64,000 nt of DNA from Pseudonocardia sp. HH130629-09 (GTDB taxonomy: Bacteria > Actinomycetota > Actinomycetes > Mycobacteriales > Pseudonocardiaceae). Both the position numbers and the translations under genes were made by a program. The notes below the pieces were generated by a model that worked only from the letters and a program-made list of their open reading frames with translations, searched no databases and was not told the DNA's origin. Below, one piece after another: positions 37,004-45,698 of this stretch. Location of the stretch: positions 4,588,001 through 4,652,000 of the forward strand of contig NZ_CP011868.1 of the NCBI RefSeq assembly GCF_001294645.1. The letters run 5' to 3'. Position 1 is the stretch's first letter, and each line of letters starts with the position of its first letter.

Positions 37004-37474
37004 GTGAAACACACCAGCCACGCCGACTACGCCCTCCGTGTCCTCATGTACCTCCGGGTCGCCCCGGGCGGGCGGGGCTCGGTCGGCGAGATGGCCGACG
37101 CCCACCGCGTCTCCCGCCACCACCTGGAGAAGGTCGTCCAGCGGCTCGCCGCCGCCGGGCTCGTCGCGACCTCCCGCGGGCGGGGCGGCGGTGTGCGGCT
37201 GGCCGCGCGGCCGTCGTCGATCACGGTCGGGGCCGTGATGCGGGCGATGGAGAGCGACTTCGCCGTCGTCGAGTGCCTGGGGCCGGCGCGCTACTGCCGG
37301 ATCGCGGGGGTGTGCGGGGCCCGGAACGTGTTCTCCGACGCGCTGGACGCCTACTTCGCGGTGCTCGACGCCGCGACCCTCGACGACATCGCGGACAACG
37401 ACATCGGGCTGCGCGGAGCCCTCGAGCTCACCGGGACCGGCTTCCGCGGCCACGGGCCCGACTCCCCCCGGTGA
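37004..37474 (+). CDS. Rrf2-family regulator with three cysteines (NsrR-like)
   Basis: A 156-residue winged-helix regulator. HADYALRVLMYLRVAPGGRG and VSRHHLEKVVQRLAAAGLV form the DNA-binding domain, and RGRGGGVRLAARP is the wing. Cysteines 91, 98 and 104 lie in ECLGPARYCRIAGVCGARN, matching the three-cysteine iron-sulfur ligand region of NsrR-type nitric-oxide sensors, with slightly different spacing from characterised NsrR proteins. GTG start. The dehydrogenase gene follows 22 bases downstream, so the regulator probably controls it. Confidence 0.88.
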   Translation: MKHTSHADYALRVLMYLRVAPGGRGSVGEMADAHRVSRHHLEKVVQRLAAAGLVATSRGRGGGVRLAARPSSITVGAVMRAMESDFAVVECLGPARYCRIAGVCGARNVFSDALDAYFAVLDAATLDDIADNDIGLRGALELTGTGFRGHGPDSPR

Positions 37475-37496
37475 CCGGAGCCGCAGGAGGTGACCG

Positions 37497-38801
37497 ATGG
37501 CCGTCGACTTCACGCTCTCCCGTTCCCAACGCGATCTGAAGCGCCGGGCTCGTGAGTTCGCCCGGGAGGTGCTGCGCCCGGTCGTCGAGCGGGCCGAGTC
37601 GCTGCCCGACCCACAGGAGGCGTTCCGGGCGACCCGACCCGCCTACGAGGCCGCCTACGCCGCCGGGCTGACCACGCTGTTCCTGCCCCGTGAGCTCGGC
37701 GGCGGCGGGCTGTCCCAGGTGGACTTCCTGATCGCGGTCGAGGAGCTGTGCGCGGTCGACCCCGGCTTCGCGACGACCCTGCTGGTCAACGGCCTCGCCC
37801 TGAAGCCGCTGCTCTGGGCCGCCCCCGAGGAGCTGCGCGACCGGTGGATCCGGCGCGCCACCGGTGACCCCACCGGTCGCTTCCTGGCCGGGTGGGCGGT
37901 GAGCGAGCGGGGCGGGACCGCGAACTTCGACCACCCCGACCGGCGGGCCGGCATCCAGCTCGTCGCCACCCACGACCGCGCCCGCGGCGAGTACGTCCTG
38001 CACGGGGAGAAGCACTGGCCGTGCAACGCGGGCGGCTGGGACCTGCGGGGCGCCGACCTCAGCGTCTGCATCGTGCGGACCGACCGCACCGCGGGCGGGA
38101 CCTCGGCACTGAGCGCCGTCGTCGTCGAGCGGGGCACGCCGGGGCTGTCGTTCGAGGTGATCGACAAGATGGCCCACCGCACCTGCCAGAACGTGACGAT
38201 GACCTTCCGCGGCGTCCGTGTCCCCGAGGAGAACGTCTTCGCCCACGGCGACGGGGACCTGCTCATCAACCGGGCCTTCACCTGGTCGGGCCCGATCGCC
38301 GGGATCGCCGCGGTCGGCGTCGCACGGGCCGCCTTCGAGTTCACGCTCAAGTGGGCGCGGACCTTCACCGGCGGCGGCTCGGCGCCGGTGATCGAGCACC
38401 AGGCGGTCGGGAACCTGCTCGCCGACGTCGCGGCGCGGATCGAGGCGGCCCGCTACCTGTGCTGGAAGGCCGCGCACTACCTGGACCGGCACGACGGGCA
38501 GGGTCAGGCGCTCGCCGGGATGTCGAAGACGTTCTGCACCGAGCTCGTCAGCCAGGTGGTGAACGACTGCATGCGGGTGGTCGGGGTGAACGCCCTGGAC
38601 CGCCGGTTCCCGATGGAGCGCTTCTACCGCGAGGCCGCCGTCTTCCCCCTCTACGACGCCGGCAACCTGGCCATGCAGCGCCGTCGCACCTGGGGCGTCA
38701 TGACCGACCCCGGCTACGACCCCGACGTCTTCGCCGACGGCGACCCGCTCCCCTTCACCCGATCCATGGAGGGCATCGGCACCGTTCCGGGGGTGCGCTG
38801 A
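37497..38801 (+). CDS. Acyl-CoA dehydrogenase family protein (intact paralogue)
   Basis: A 434-residue FAD enzyme. N-terminal helical domain MAVDFTLSRSQRDLKRRARE, the family segment LFLPRELGGGGLSQVDFLI, middle beta domain around SERGGTANFDHPDR and EKHWPCNAG, and the C-terminal domain with FTWSGPIAGIAAVGVARAAF and EAAVFPLYDAGNLAMQRRR. The usual catalytic Glu position is not obvious to me, so the substrate and reaction are uncertain. A GGAGG site precedes the ATG. Its stop overlaps the start of the GAF-LytTR gene (TGATG). It resembles the interrupted enzyme at 35212 throughout. Confidence 0.9.
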   Translation: MAVDFTLSRSQRDLKRRAREFAREVLRPVVERAESLPDPQEAFRATRPAYEAAYAAGLTTLFLPRELGGGGLSQVDFLIAVEELCAVDPGFATTLLVNGLALKPLLWAAPEELRDRWIRRATGDPTGRFLAGWAVSERGGTANFDHPDRRAGIQLVATHDRARGEYVLHGEKHWPCNAGGWDLRGADLSVCIVRTDRTAGGTSALSAVVVERGTPGLSFEVIDKMAHRTCQNVTMTFRGVRVPEENVFAHGDGDLLINRAFTWSGPIAGIAAVGVARAAFEFTLKWARTFTGGGSAPVIEHQAVGNLLADVAARIEAARYLCWKAAHYLDRHDGQGQALAGMSKTFCTELVSQVVNDCMRVVGVNALDRRFPMERFYREAAVFPLYDAGNLAMQRRRTWGVMTDPGYDPDVFADGDPLPFTRSMEGIGTVPGVR

Positions 38802-40069
38802 TGCCCGACCGGGACGGCTCATCGGCCTTCGCCCGCACCCGGGACGCGTGGGAGCGCTTCGCGGCGGGCGACGAGGTGCCCGCGGACGTGCCGTTGTCGA
38901 TCGCGCTGTCCTGGTTGCGCTGCCGGGACCGCCACCGGCTCGACCCGCTCGCGCCGGTGCAGGCCCCCGTGCGGGACGACGTGGTCTACCGCCGGGACCA
39001 CGCCTCGGTGTTCACGATGCTCGGCGCCGTCGCGGCGGGGATCCCCGGCAGGCACGACGGGTGCGTCGCCGCGGTCACCGACGGCGACGGCCGGGTGCTG
39101 GCCTCGTGGGCGGCACGCGGTTCGGGCGAGTGCGCCCCGGCCCCGGGCAGCGTCTGGGCCGAGGCGCGGGCCGGGACCAACGGTGCCGGGACGGCGCTCG
39201 CCCACCCACGGGCGGTCTGCGTGCGGGGGCCGGAGCACTGGAGCTCGGCATTGCACGACCACAGCTGTGTGTCGACGGCGGTGTGCGACCCGGTGCTCGG
39301 CACGGCGGTGGCAGCGCTGACCGTCTCCACCCGGGGCCACTGCCTGCCGGTCCGCCCCGACGACCTGCTCCTCGCCACCGGCCCCGCGCTCCGTGTGCTG
39401 TGCGACGCCGCGGCCCGCTCCAGCGCCGTGCTGGCGGGTGCCTTCGTCGACCTGGACCGGCGCGAACCGCGACCGCTGCTCGCGCTCGACGGCGGCGGCC
39501 GGGTCGTCGCGGCGAACTCGGCGGCCCGCCGGCGGGGCCTGCTCCCCCGCTCCGACGGCGGCCGGGCGCTCGGCCGGGCCGTCGCACCGGCGCTGGTCCG
39601 GGCCTGCGGGGGCGATACCTGGTCGGGGACGGTCGTCGTCGGCGCCGCGGGTGACACGGGCGGCGCCGGTGGCACCGGGGCGGGCACCGACGACGTGCTG
39701 CCGGTCCCGGCTCCCACCCTCGCCGGGGACGCGCCGGACCGGGTCGCCGCGGTCGGACGGGGCGGGCGGCTGCACCTGCTGGCCCGCGACGACGTCCGGC
39801 ACGCCCGCGCCGACGGCCACGACGTCTGGCTGGTCACCGACGTCGGTGTGCTGCGGGCGGCGCACCGCGGGATCGACCGGTTGGCCCGCGAGCTGGAGCC
39901 CGCCGGGTTCCTCCGGCTGCACCGTGGACACCTGGTGAACGCCGCGCGAATCCGGAGCGTGCACCGCGGACCGGACGGCATGACGGTGGCCACCGACCGG
40001 GCCGGTGCCGAACGGATCCCGGTGTCGCGCCGCGCCGTCCCAGCGGTGCGGGCCGCGCTCGGTCTCTGA
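38801..40069 (+). CDS. GAF-domain regulator with C-terminal LytTR DNA-binding domain
   Basis: A 422-residue regulator. The N-terminal part (ARTRDAWERFAAGDEVPADV and IALSWLRCRDRHRLDPL) and a GAF domain (about 60-205, with GTNGAGTALAHPRAVCVRGP and HWSSALHDHSCVSTAV) look like the sensor half of AcoR-type activators. A PAS-like or linker region follows. The C-terminus (about 325-422) is a LytTR domain with FLRLHRGHLVNAARIRSV. It has no sigma-54 AAA domain. Overlap with the dehydrogenase stop couples their translation. Confidence 0.87.
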   Translation: MPDRDGSSAFARTRDAWERFAAGDEVPADVPLSIALSWLRCRDRHRLDPLAPVQAPVRDDVVYRRDHASVFTMLGAVAAGIPGRHDGCVAAVTDGDGRVLASWAARGSGECAPAPGSVWAEARAGTNGAGTALAHPRAVCVRGPEHWSSALHDHSCVSTAVCDPVLGTAVAALTVSTRGHCLPVRPDDLLLATGPALRVLCDAAARSSAVLAGAFVDLDRREPRPLLALDGGGRVVAANSAARRRGLLPRSDGGRALGRAVAPALVRACGGDTWSGTVVVGAAGDTGGAGGTGAGTDDVLPVPAPTLAGDAPDRVAAVGRGGRLHLLARDDVRHARADGHDVWLVTDVGVLRAAHRGIDRLARELEPAGFLRLHRGHLVNAARIRSVHRGPDGMTVATDRAGAERIPVSRRAVPAVRAALGL

Positions 40070-40090
40070 GCCGCCGGGCCCGGCGGCTCA
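40067..40090. terminator. Perfect 24-bp palindrome containing both convergent stop codons
   Basis: The sequence starts with the TGA of the GAF-LytTR gene and ends with the TCA that is the complementary stop of the small gene on the other strand. The 12-base half TGAGCCGCCGGG is followed by its exact reverse complement. It is likely a bidirectional terminator. Confidence 0.65.
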
Positions 40091-40255
40091 GCCGCCGTGG
40101 TGCGGAGGGCGGTTCTCGGTGAACCAGCGGTCGGGGTCCGCGGAGTCGCGCTCGTCGGCGGCGCCGTAGTCGGCCCGCTCGTCGGTGGTGGTCGAGGGGT
40201 CGTCGCCGAAGATCTCCTCGATCCGTCGGCGCGTCCGGTCCGCGGGCTCGCTCAT
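40088..40255 (-). CDS. Small acidic conserved hypothetical protein
   Basis: A 55-residue protein, MSEPADRTRRRIEEIFGDDP at the start and DRWFTENRPPHHGG at the end, with an acidic middle. Small proteins with this ENRPPHHGG ending recur in actinobacteria near moaB, but I know no function. I chose the inner ATG at 40255 because the upstream extension is Arg/His-rich and not conserved-looking. Confidence 0.65.
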   Translation of the reverse strand: MSEPADRTRRRIEEIFGDDPSTTTDERADYGAADERDSADPDRWFTENRPPHHGG

Positions 40256-40422
40256 GGCTCCATGGTGCCGTGCGCGGGCGGCGCGGGTGGACACCGATCC
40301 CGCGTCACCGTGCCGTGCCGGGCTCGCGAGGCCCCACGGCGACGCGTCCGGGTGCCACCATGGAGGCAGCCGTACGCATCCGTCCGGGGTCCCCGGGCGG
40401 CGACAGGAGAGGTGGACCGCTC

Positions 40423-40842
40423 ATGGGGTTCCTGGACAAGGCACGCGAGGCTGCCGAGAACGCGATCGAGAAGGCGAAGCCGCACCTGGACAAGGCCTTG
40501 GAGCAGGCGGGCCCGCACCTGGACAAGGCCAAGGAGAAGGCCGGCCCGCTCGTCGGGAAGGCCGCGGAGAAGGTCGACCAGGCCACGGGCGGCAAGTACT
40601 CGGAGCAGATCGACGGGGTGAAGGGCAAGGTCGAGGGCGCGCTCGGGCACCACGACCCGGCCGCTCCCGGCGCCGGCACGCACGGCGACGCCGTCCCGCC
40701 GGTGCCGCCCGCCCCGCCCGGCGGTGACGCGTTGAAGCCGCAGGGCAACCCGGCCGCGTCGCAGCAGCCGCCGGCCGTGCCGCCGGTCCCGCCGGAGCGC
40801 AAGGACGACGGCGGCGTCCCGCCGGTGCCCCCGGCGAGCTGA
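40423..40842 (+). CDS. MT0933-like antitoxin-family protein with Pro-rich tail
   Basis: A 139-residue protein. MGFLDKAREAAENAIEKAKP, then repeated amphipathic helical units (PHLDKALEQAG, PHLDKAKEKAG, PLVGKAAEKVD), fit the small Lys/Ala-rich family named after MT0933. The C-terminal 65 residues are disordered with repeated PPVPP elements. No toxin gene is adjacent, so the antitoxin label is only a family name. AGGAGAGG precedes the ATG. Confidence 0.7.
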   Translation: MGFLDKAREAAENAIEKAKPHLDKALEQAGPHLDKAKEKAGPLVGKAAEKVDQATGGKYSEQIDGVKGKVEGALGHHDPAAPGAGTHGDAVPPVPPAPPGGDALKPQGNPAASQQPPAVPPVPPERKDDGGVPPVPPAS

Positions 40843-40852
40843 CCACACGACG

Positions 40853-40882
40853 AACGGGCCCCGGCATCCGCCGGGGCCCGTT
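40853..40882 (+). terminator. 13-bp GC-rich hairpin followed by TTTC
   Basis: AACGGGCCCCGGC (40853-40865) and GCCGGGGCCCGTT (40870-40882) pair perfectly around ATCC, ten bases after the stop of the MT0933-like gene. This is a good intrinsic terminator for that gene. Confidence 0.85.
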
Positions 40883-40911
40883 TCGGTCGTGGGACCGGCC
40901 GCATGACCGGG

Positions 40912-41409
40912 TCAGTCGTCGAGGCCGGACAGCTCCGAGATGACGTGCGGGACGAGCGGGGTCAGTGTGGCCATGCCGTCGCGGACGGCCGCGCGGGACG
41001 CGGCCAGGTTGACCACCAGCGTGCTGCCCGAGACGCCGACGACGCCACGGGACACTCCGGCGTCGACCGCTCCGGCGGCGAGACCGGAGGCGCGGATGGC
41101 CTCGGCGATGCCCGGTACCGGCCGGTCGAGCACACCGGTGGTGGCGTCCGGGGTCACGTCGCGGGGCGACACGCCCGTTCCGCCGACGGTCACGACCAGG
41201 TCGACGCCGCCGATCACGGCCGTGTTCAGCGCGCTGCGGATGGCCACCACGTCGCCGGGGGCCGAGACCACGCCGTCGACGAGGAAGTTGGCCTCCTCCA
41301 GCAGCTCGGTGACCAGCGGACCGGTGCCGTCGGACCGCTCACCCGCACTGACCCGGTCGTCGACGATCACCACGAGAGCACGGCCGATCTGCGGACCCGA
41401 CATCTCCAT
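40912..41409 (-). CDS. moaB: MoaB/MogA-family molybdopterin biosynthesis protein
   Basis: A 165-residue MoCF-fold protein. IGRALVVIVDDRVSAGERSD at the N-terminus and LVVTVGGTGVSPRDVTPDAT (about 70-90) are the molybdopterin-binding landmarks, and STLVVNLAASRAAVRDGM lies toward the end. In M. tuberculosis moaB2 (Rv0984) occupies the same position next to pepD, and the copy here probably equals it. An inner ATG two codons later is an alternative start. Confidence 0.92.
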   Translation of the reverse strand: MEMSGPQIGRALVVIVDDRVSAGERSDGTGPLVTELLEEANFLVDGVVSAPGDVVAIRSALNTAVIGGVDLVVTVGGTGVSPRDVTPDATTGVLDRPVPGIAEAIRASGLAAGAVDAGVSRGVVGVSGSTLVVNLAASRAAVRDGMATLTPLVPHVISELSGLDD

Positions 41410-41626
41410 GCCGTCACCCTAGCGCCGGCCCGGGGCCACCCCGGGGGAGGCCGTACCGGTGCCGGGAGGGGGGACCGGCACCGGCACGACACTCCGGGCG
41501 CATTCGATGGGGCACCACCGAATGCCGGACCACCCCATCACGACGGTTCTTCACCCGTCAACGACCTGCCGTTCGCACCACCCGCACGGCCCCGTCCGGT
41601 CGGACGACGTCCACCCGGGCGGGCCG
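41410..41626. promoter_or_regulatory. Region between pepD and moaB with inverted repeat GCATTCG-N12-CGAATGC
   Basis: About 217 bases lie between the stop of the pepD-like gene and the start of moaB. Arms at 41500-41506 and 41519-41525 are perfect 7-bp inverted repeats. The region should hold the moaB promoter. No coding sequence is visible. Confidence 0.4.
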
Positions 41627-43414
41627 TCACTGCTCGCCCAGCGTCACCTCGACGGTCCGGGTCGCCCCGCCCGCGTCGAGGACCTCAAGCTGGACGACGC
41701 TGCCCGGCGGCTGCGACCGCACCGCGGCCTGCAGGTCCGTGCCGGTGGTGACCCGCTGGTCACCCAGCCGGGCGACGATCTCCTGCAGACGCAGTCCGGC
41801 CTTCGCGGCCGCGCCGTCCGGGGTGACCTCCTGGATCACCGCGCCGCGCAGCTGCGGGTCGTTGCCGACGGTCACGCCGAGCACGGCGTGCGTGGCCTTG
41901 CCGCCGGAACGCAGCTGGTCGGCGATGCGGCGGGCCTGGTTGATCGGGATAGAGAAGCCGACGCCGATCGAGCCGCCGCCCGGCCCGGCCGTCGCGATCG
42001 CGGAGTTGATGCCTACGACCCGGCCGTCGGCATCCACCAGCGGGCCCCCGGAGTTGCCGGGGTTGATGGCAGCGTCGGTCTGGATCGCGTTCAGCACGGT
42101 GTCGCTCGCCCCCGGCGCACCCGACTCGGCGGGGATGCCGACGGCCCGGTCGACGGCCGAGACGATGCCGGTGGTGACCGAACCGCCGAGCCCGAGCGGC
42201 GCCCCGAACGCGGTGACCTGCTGACCGACCCGGACGCGGTCGGAGTCGCCGAGCTCGACCGTCTTCAGGCCCGGCAGGTCGGTGCGCACGAGCGCGATGT
42301 CGGACTGCGGGTCCTGCCCGACGATCGACCCGATGGCGGAGCGGCCGTCCTGCAGGACCACGCGCAGCGTCCCGCCCTGGGCCGCCGGGGCGACGACGTG
42401 GTTGTTGGTGAGGATCAGGCCGTCGCTGCCGACGATCATGCCGGATCCCTCGCCGCGGTCACCGACGTTGCCCGCGCCGCCGTCGACCCTGATCTGGACG
42501 ACGGCGGGCAGCACCTTCGCGGCGACGGCCTCGATCGATCCGGCCGGTGCCGTACCCCCGGACCCGCCCGCGATGCGCGCGCCGACCAGCCCGCCGAGGG
42601 CACCCGCGACCAGCGCGATGAGCAGCCCGGCCGCGACCAGGACGACTCCCCGGCGTCCGCGGCCGGGCGGACGCGGCGAGGCGGGTGGGGCGCCGACGGC
42701 CCACGGGGGCGGGGTGGGCCCGCCGGGGGCCGGTGCACTGGTCGCGCCCGGGTGCGCCGGGAGCTCCCGGGTGCCGTCCGCCGGCACCGGCGTCGTGTCC
42801 GTCGGGCCGTCCCGGGTGTCCGCGTCGGGCGCGGCACCGCCGGAGCCCGCGGCGGGCGCGTCGGCGGCGGTGGAGCCGGGGCGGGCCCACGGGTTGGCGG
42901 GCACGGCCCAGCGGTCGGTGGGCGGGTCCTGGGTGGAGACGGCCTCGGTGTCGGGGCGGTGGTCGGGTTGCGGGGCGGCGTCCTCGTCGGCCGGGGTGCC
43001 GGGGGACGCGGGGGCCGTTCCGGAGACGCCGGTCACGCCGGCCCTCGACGCGGCGGTCGTGCCGGAGCCGGTGGACGCGCCGCCGTCGGAGGCCGCAGGT
43101 GCCGGCGCGGACTCCCCACCCGGACCGGCCGCGGCGGTGTCATCGGCCGGGCCCGCGTCGACACCGTCCCCGGCAGCGCCCGGTGAGCCGGTGGCCGGGC
43201 CGTCGGCGGACCCGTCCGACGCAGATCCGTCACCGGGGGCCGCGGACGAGACGGACCGCGGTCCGTCCTGCTCGGTGTCGGTGTCGCCGGAGGGCCCCGC
43301 CGGTCCCGCGGGGGCGGGGGTCGCGCCGTCGCGGCCGGAACCGTCCCCGGAGTCCCCGCCGGACGTCCCCGCTCCGGTGCGGGTCGGCTCGTCGGGCGGG
43401 TTGTCCTGGGTCAT
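41627..43414 (-). CDS. pepD: HtrA-family serine protease PepD (trypsin-PDZ, membrane-anchored)
   Basis: A 595-residue envelope protease and chaperone. The first 250 residues are an acidic, Gly/Pro/Ser-rich cytoplasmic region, unusually long. One helix follows (GVVLVAAGLLIALVAGALGG), then the protease domain with catalytic His in ILTNNHVVAP, Asp in DPQSDIALVRTDL and Ser in INPGNSGGPLVDADG, and a PDZ domain (about 495-590). In M. tuberculosis pepD is controlled by MprAB and participates in the stress loop. It is encoded here directly downstream of mprAB. ATG start chosen at MTQDNPPDEPT. Confidence 0.93.
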   Translation of the reverse strand: MTQDNPPDEPTRTGAGTSGGDSGDGSGRDGATPAPAGPAGPSGDTDTEQDGPRSVSSAAPGDGSASDGSADGPATGSPGAAGDGVDAGPADDTAAAGPGGESAPAPAASDGGASTGSGTTAASRAGVTGVSGTAPASPGTPADEDAAPQPDHRPDTEAVSTQDPPTDRWAVPANPWARPGSTAADAPAAGSGGAAPDADTRDGPTDTTPVPADGTRELPAHPGATSAPAPGGPTPPPWAVGAPPASPRPPGRGRRGVVLVAAGLLIALVAGALGGLVGARIAGGSGGTAPAGSIEAVAAKVLPAVVQIRVDGGAGNVGDRGEGSGMIVGSDGLILTNNHVVAPAAQGGTLRVVLQDGRSAIGSIVGQDPQSDIALVRTDLPGLKTVELGDSDRVRVGQQVTAFGAPLGLGGSVTTGIVSAVDRAVGIPAESGAPGASDTVLNAIQTDAAINPGNSGGPLVDADGRVVGINSAIATAGPGGGSIGVGFSIPINQARRIADQLRSGGKATHAVLGVTVGNDPQLRGAVIQEVTPDGAAAKAGLRLQEIVARLGDQRVTTGTDLQAAVRSQPPGSVVQLEVLDAGGATRTVEVTLGEQ

Positions 43415-43445
43415 GCGTCCACCGTCCGTCGTCTCACAGGAGCAC

Positions 43446-43462
43446 CACCCCGTCACGGGGTG
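43446..43462. promoter_or_regulatory. Short perfect hairpin between mprB and pepD
   Basis: CACCCCG (43446-43452) and CGGGGTG (43456-43462) flank TCA. It sits in the 58-base gap between the mprB stop and the pepD start and could be a weak terminator or a regulatory site that separates pepD expression from mprAB. Confidence 0.45.
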
Positions 43463-43472
43463 TCGCACCAGG

Positions 43473-44930
43473 TTATGGGCTGTCCGGCTCCGCCACGTAC
43501 CGGCCTGGCAGGGCCATCGAGAGCAGCGCGCCGCCCTCCGGGGCGCGCCCGGCCCGCACCTCTCCCCCGTGCCGCGCCGCCGCCTGCGCGACGATGGACA
43601 GCCCCAGCCCGGAGCCGGGCATGGTGCGCGAGGTGTCGGCCCGGTAGAAGCGGTCGAACACGTGCGGCAGGTCTTCGGCGGCGATCCCGTCGCCCTCGTC
43701 GGCGACCTCGATGACCAGCCACTCCGGCGAGATCGGCACCATCGACAGCCGCACGGTGCCGCCGGGCGGGCTCCACTTCACGGCATTGTCGAGCAGGTTC
43801 AGCACGGCACGTTCGAGCGCGCTGGCGTCGCCGTCGAGGATCCACGGGGTCCGGTGGACCTCGAAGTCGACCTCCCCCGCCCGCCGCTTCACCCGGTCCA
43901 GGGCGCGGTCGACGATCTCGGTGAGCTCCAGTGCCTCGCTCGTCATGGTCGGGGCGTCGTCGCGGGCGAGCTCGACGAGGTCACCCACGAGGTGGGACAG
44001 CTCCTCGACCTGGGCGCGGACGTCGTCGAGCAGCTCGGTGCGGTCCTGGGCCGGCAGGTCGGGGGTGTCCGGCCGGTCGGCGGAGGCGAGGAGCTCCAGG
44101 TTGGTGCGCAGCGAGGTCAGCGGGGTGCGCAGCTCGTGCCCGGCGTCGGCGACGAGCCGGCGCTGCTGTTCCCGCGACGCGGCCAGCGCGCCGAGCATCG
44201 TGTTGAACGACTGGGTGAGCCGGGCGAGCTCGTCGGACCCGGAGACGGGGATCGGGCGCAGGTCACCGGTCTTGGCGACGCGTTCGGTCGCCGCAGTGAG
44301 CCGCAGCACCGGCCGCAGCCCGGTCCGGGCGACCGCGACCCCGGCGAGCGCGGCCAGCACGACACCGCCGAGCCCGACGATCGGCAGCGCGGTGCCCATC
44401 CGGGTCACCACCCGGGTCATCGTGTCGAGCCGCTGGGCCAGCACCAGCGCACGGCCGTCCCCGGCCCGGACGGCGACGATCCGGTACGGCACGCCGTCGA
44501 GATCGGCGGTGCGTCCCGGCTGGGTCGGCCTGCCCTGGGCGACGGCGATCTCCGGCTCCCCCAGCGGCGGCCGCGACGACTCGTCGGCCGAGGTCGCGAT
44601 GCCCGAGGAGTAGACGAGAGCGATGTGCAGGTCGGCGGCGCCGAGCACGTCGGGCGGGAGCGCGGCGAGCAGCCGCGGGTCGATCAGGTCGCTCTGCGCG
44701 GCGGCGTAGGCACGCTGGCGCAGCGTCTCGTCCAGCGAGCTGGTGAGGTTCTGGCGCACCACGAGGAACGCGGCGGCGGACACGAGCAGCACCATCGCGG
44801 CGGCGACGAGTGCGGCCAGCACCCCGATCCGGGCGCGCAGCGTGAACCGCTCTCGGTCCGGCTCGGCCGCGGGCCCGCGGCGCCACCAGCGCTCGGCCCG
44901 CTCCTCGTCGAGCGGGAGCGGCTGGGTCAC
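43473..44930 (-). CDS. mprB: Sensor histidine kinase MprB-like
   Basis: A 485-residue kinase that senses envelope stress. Two helices (about 33-55 and 175-200) bracket an extracytoplasmic sensor domain. A HAMP domain follows, then the H-box [20 protein letters not shown] with the phospho-accepting His, the N-box [15 protein letters not shown], and G-box motifs [18 protein letters not shown] and [21 protein letters not shown] start overlaps the mprA stop (GTGA). Position between mprA and pepD matches Rv0982. Confidence 0.92.
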   Translation of the reverse strand: MTQPLPLDEERAERWWRRGPAAEPDRERFTLRARIGVLAALVAAAMVLLVSAAAFLVVRQNLTSSLDETLRQRAYAAAQSDLIDPRLLAALPPDVLGAADLHIALVYSSGIATSADESSRPPLGEPEIAVAQGRPTQPGRTADLDGVPYRIVAVRAGDGRALVLAQRLDTMTRVVTRMGTALPIVGLGGVVLAALAGVAVARTGLRPVLRLTAATERVAKTGDLRPIPVSGSDELARLTQSFNTMLGALAASREQQRRLVADAGHELRTPLTSLRTNLELLASADRPDTPDLPAQDRTELLDDVRAQVEELSHLVGDLVELARDDAPTMTSEALELTEIVDRALDRVKRRAGEVDFEVHRTPWILDGDASALERAVLNLLDNAVKWSPPGGTVRLSMVPISPEWLVIEVADEGDGIAAEDLPHVFDRFYRADTSRTMPGSGLGLSIVAQAAARHGGEVRAGRAPEGGALLSMALPGRYVAEPDSP

Positions 44931-45622
44931 GGCGGGGTGTCCCGCAGGACGTAGCCGACGCCGCGCACCGTGTGGATCAGCCGCGGCTCGCCCTCGGCCT
45001 CGGTCTTGCGGCGCAGGTAGCCGACGTAGACCTCCAGGGCGTTGCCGCTGGTCGGGAAGTCGTAACCCCACACCTGCTCGAGGATCTGGGCGCGGGTCAG
45101 CACCCGGCGCGGGTGCGCGAGCAGCAGCTCCAGCAGGGAGAACTCGGTGCGGGTGAGGCTGATCGGCCGTCCGCCGCGGGTCACCTCGCGGGTGTCGGGG
45201 TCCAGCGACAGGTCGCCGAAGGTGAGCGCGGGGCTGGTGCCCGCGTCGTCGTCGGTATCGGGGGTGCGGCGGCGCAGCAGCGCGCGCAGCCGGGCCAGCA
45301 GCTCCTCCAGCGCGAACGGCTTGGGCAGGTAGTCGTCGGCACCGGCGTCGAGCCCGGCGACCCGGTCGGACACCGCGTCGCGGGCGGTCAGCACGAGGAT
45401 CGGGAGCGCGTCACCGGCGCTGCGCAGCCGCCGGCACACCTCCAGACCGTCGACGCGCGGCATCATCACGTCCAGGACGAGCGCGTCGGGCCGGTCGGTG
45501 AGCATCTTGTCCAGCGCGACCTGGCCGTCCTCGGCGAGGTCGACCTGGTAGCCGTTGAAGGCCAGCGAACGACGCAGCGAGTCCCGGACCGCCTTGTCGT
45601 CGTCGACGACCAGAATGCGCAT
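44927..45622 (-). CDS. mprA: OmpR-type response regulator MprA-like
   Basis: A 231-residue regulator. The receiver domain has DDD at residues 7-9, the phospho-acceptor Asp in [13 protein letters not shown] near 51 and the conserved Lys in [12 protein letters not shown] near 102. The winged-helix DNA-binding domain (about 130-228) includes [19 protein letters not shown] and [20 protein letters not shown]. It is the first gene of mprA-mprB-pepD and probably autoregulates the operon. Confidence 0.94.
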   Translation of the reverse strand: MRILVVDDDKAVRDSLRRSLAFNGYQVDLAEDGQVALDKMLTDRPDALVLDVMMPRVDGLEVCRRLRSAGDALPILVLTARDAVSDRVAGLDAGADDYLPKPFALEELLARLRALLRRRTPDTDDDAGTSPALTFGDLSLDPDTREVTRGGRPISLTRTEFSLLELLLAHPRRVLTRAQILEQVWGYDFPTSGNALEVYVGYLRRKTEAEGEPRLIHTVRGVGYVLRDTPP

Positions 45623-45663
45623 GGGCGTCAGTCTCGCCGACGGCTCTGAGAGGAACCTGAGCA

Positions 45664-45693
45664 GGCCCTGATCGGCGGATGGTGATCAGGGCC
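45664..45693 (-). terminator. 10-bp hairpin between the beta-hydroxyacid dehydrogenase and mprA
   Basis: GGCCCTGATC (45664-45673) pairs with GATCAGGGCC (45684-45693). The hairpin begins six bases beyond the TGA of the minus-strand dehydrogenase gene (stop at 45699), a normal terminator position. Confidence 0.75.
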
Positions 45694-45698
45694 CTCGG

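Noticed and set aside
40423..40842. Toxin-antitoxin pair
   Set aside because: The MT0933-like protein has no adjacent toxin-like gene. The neighbouring 55-residue protein is acidic, on the other strand and unlike known toxins.
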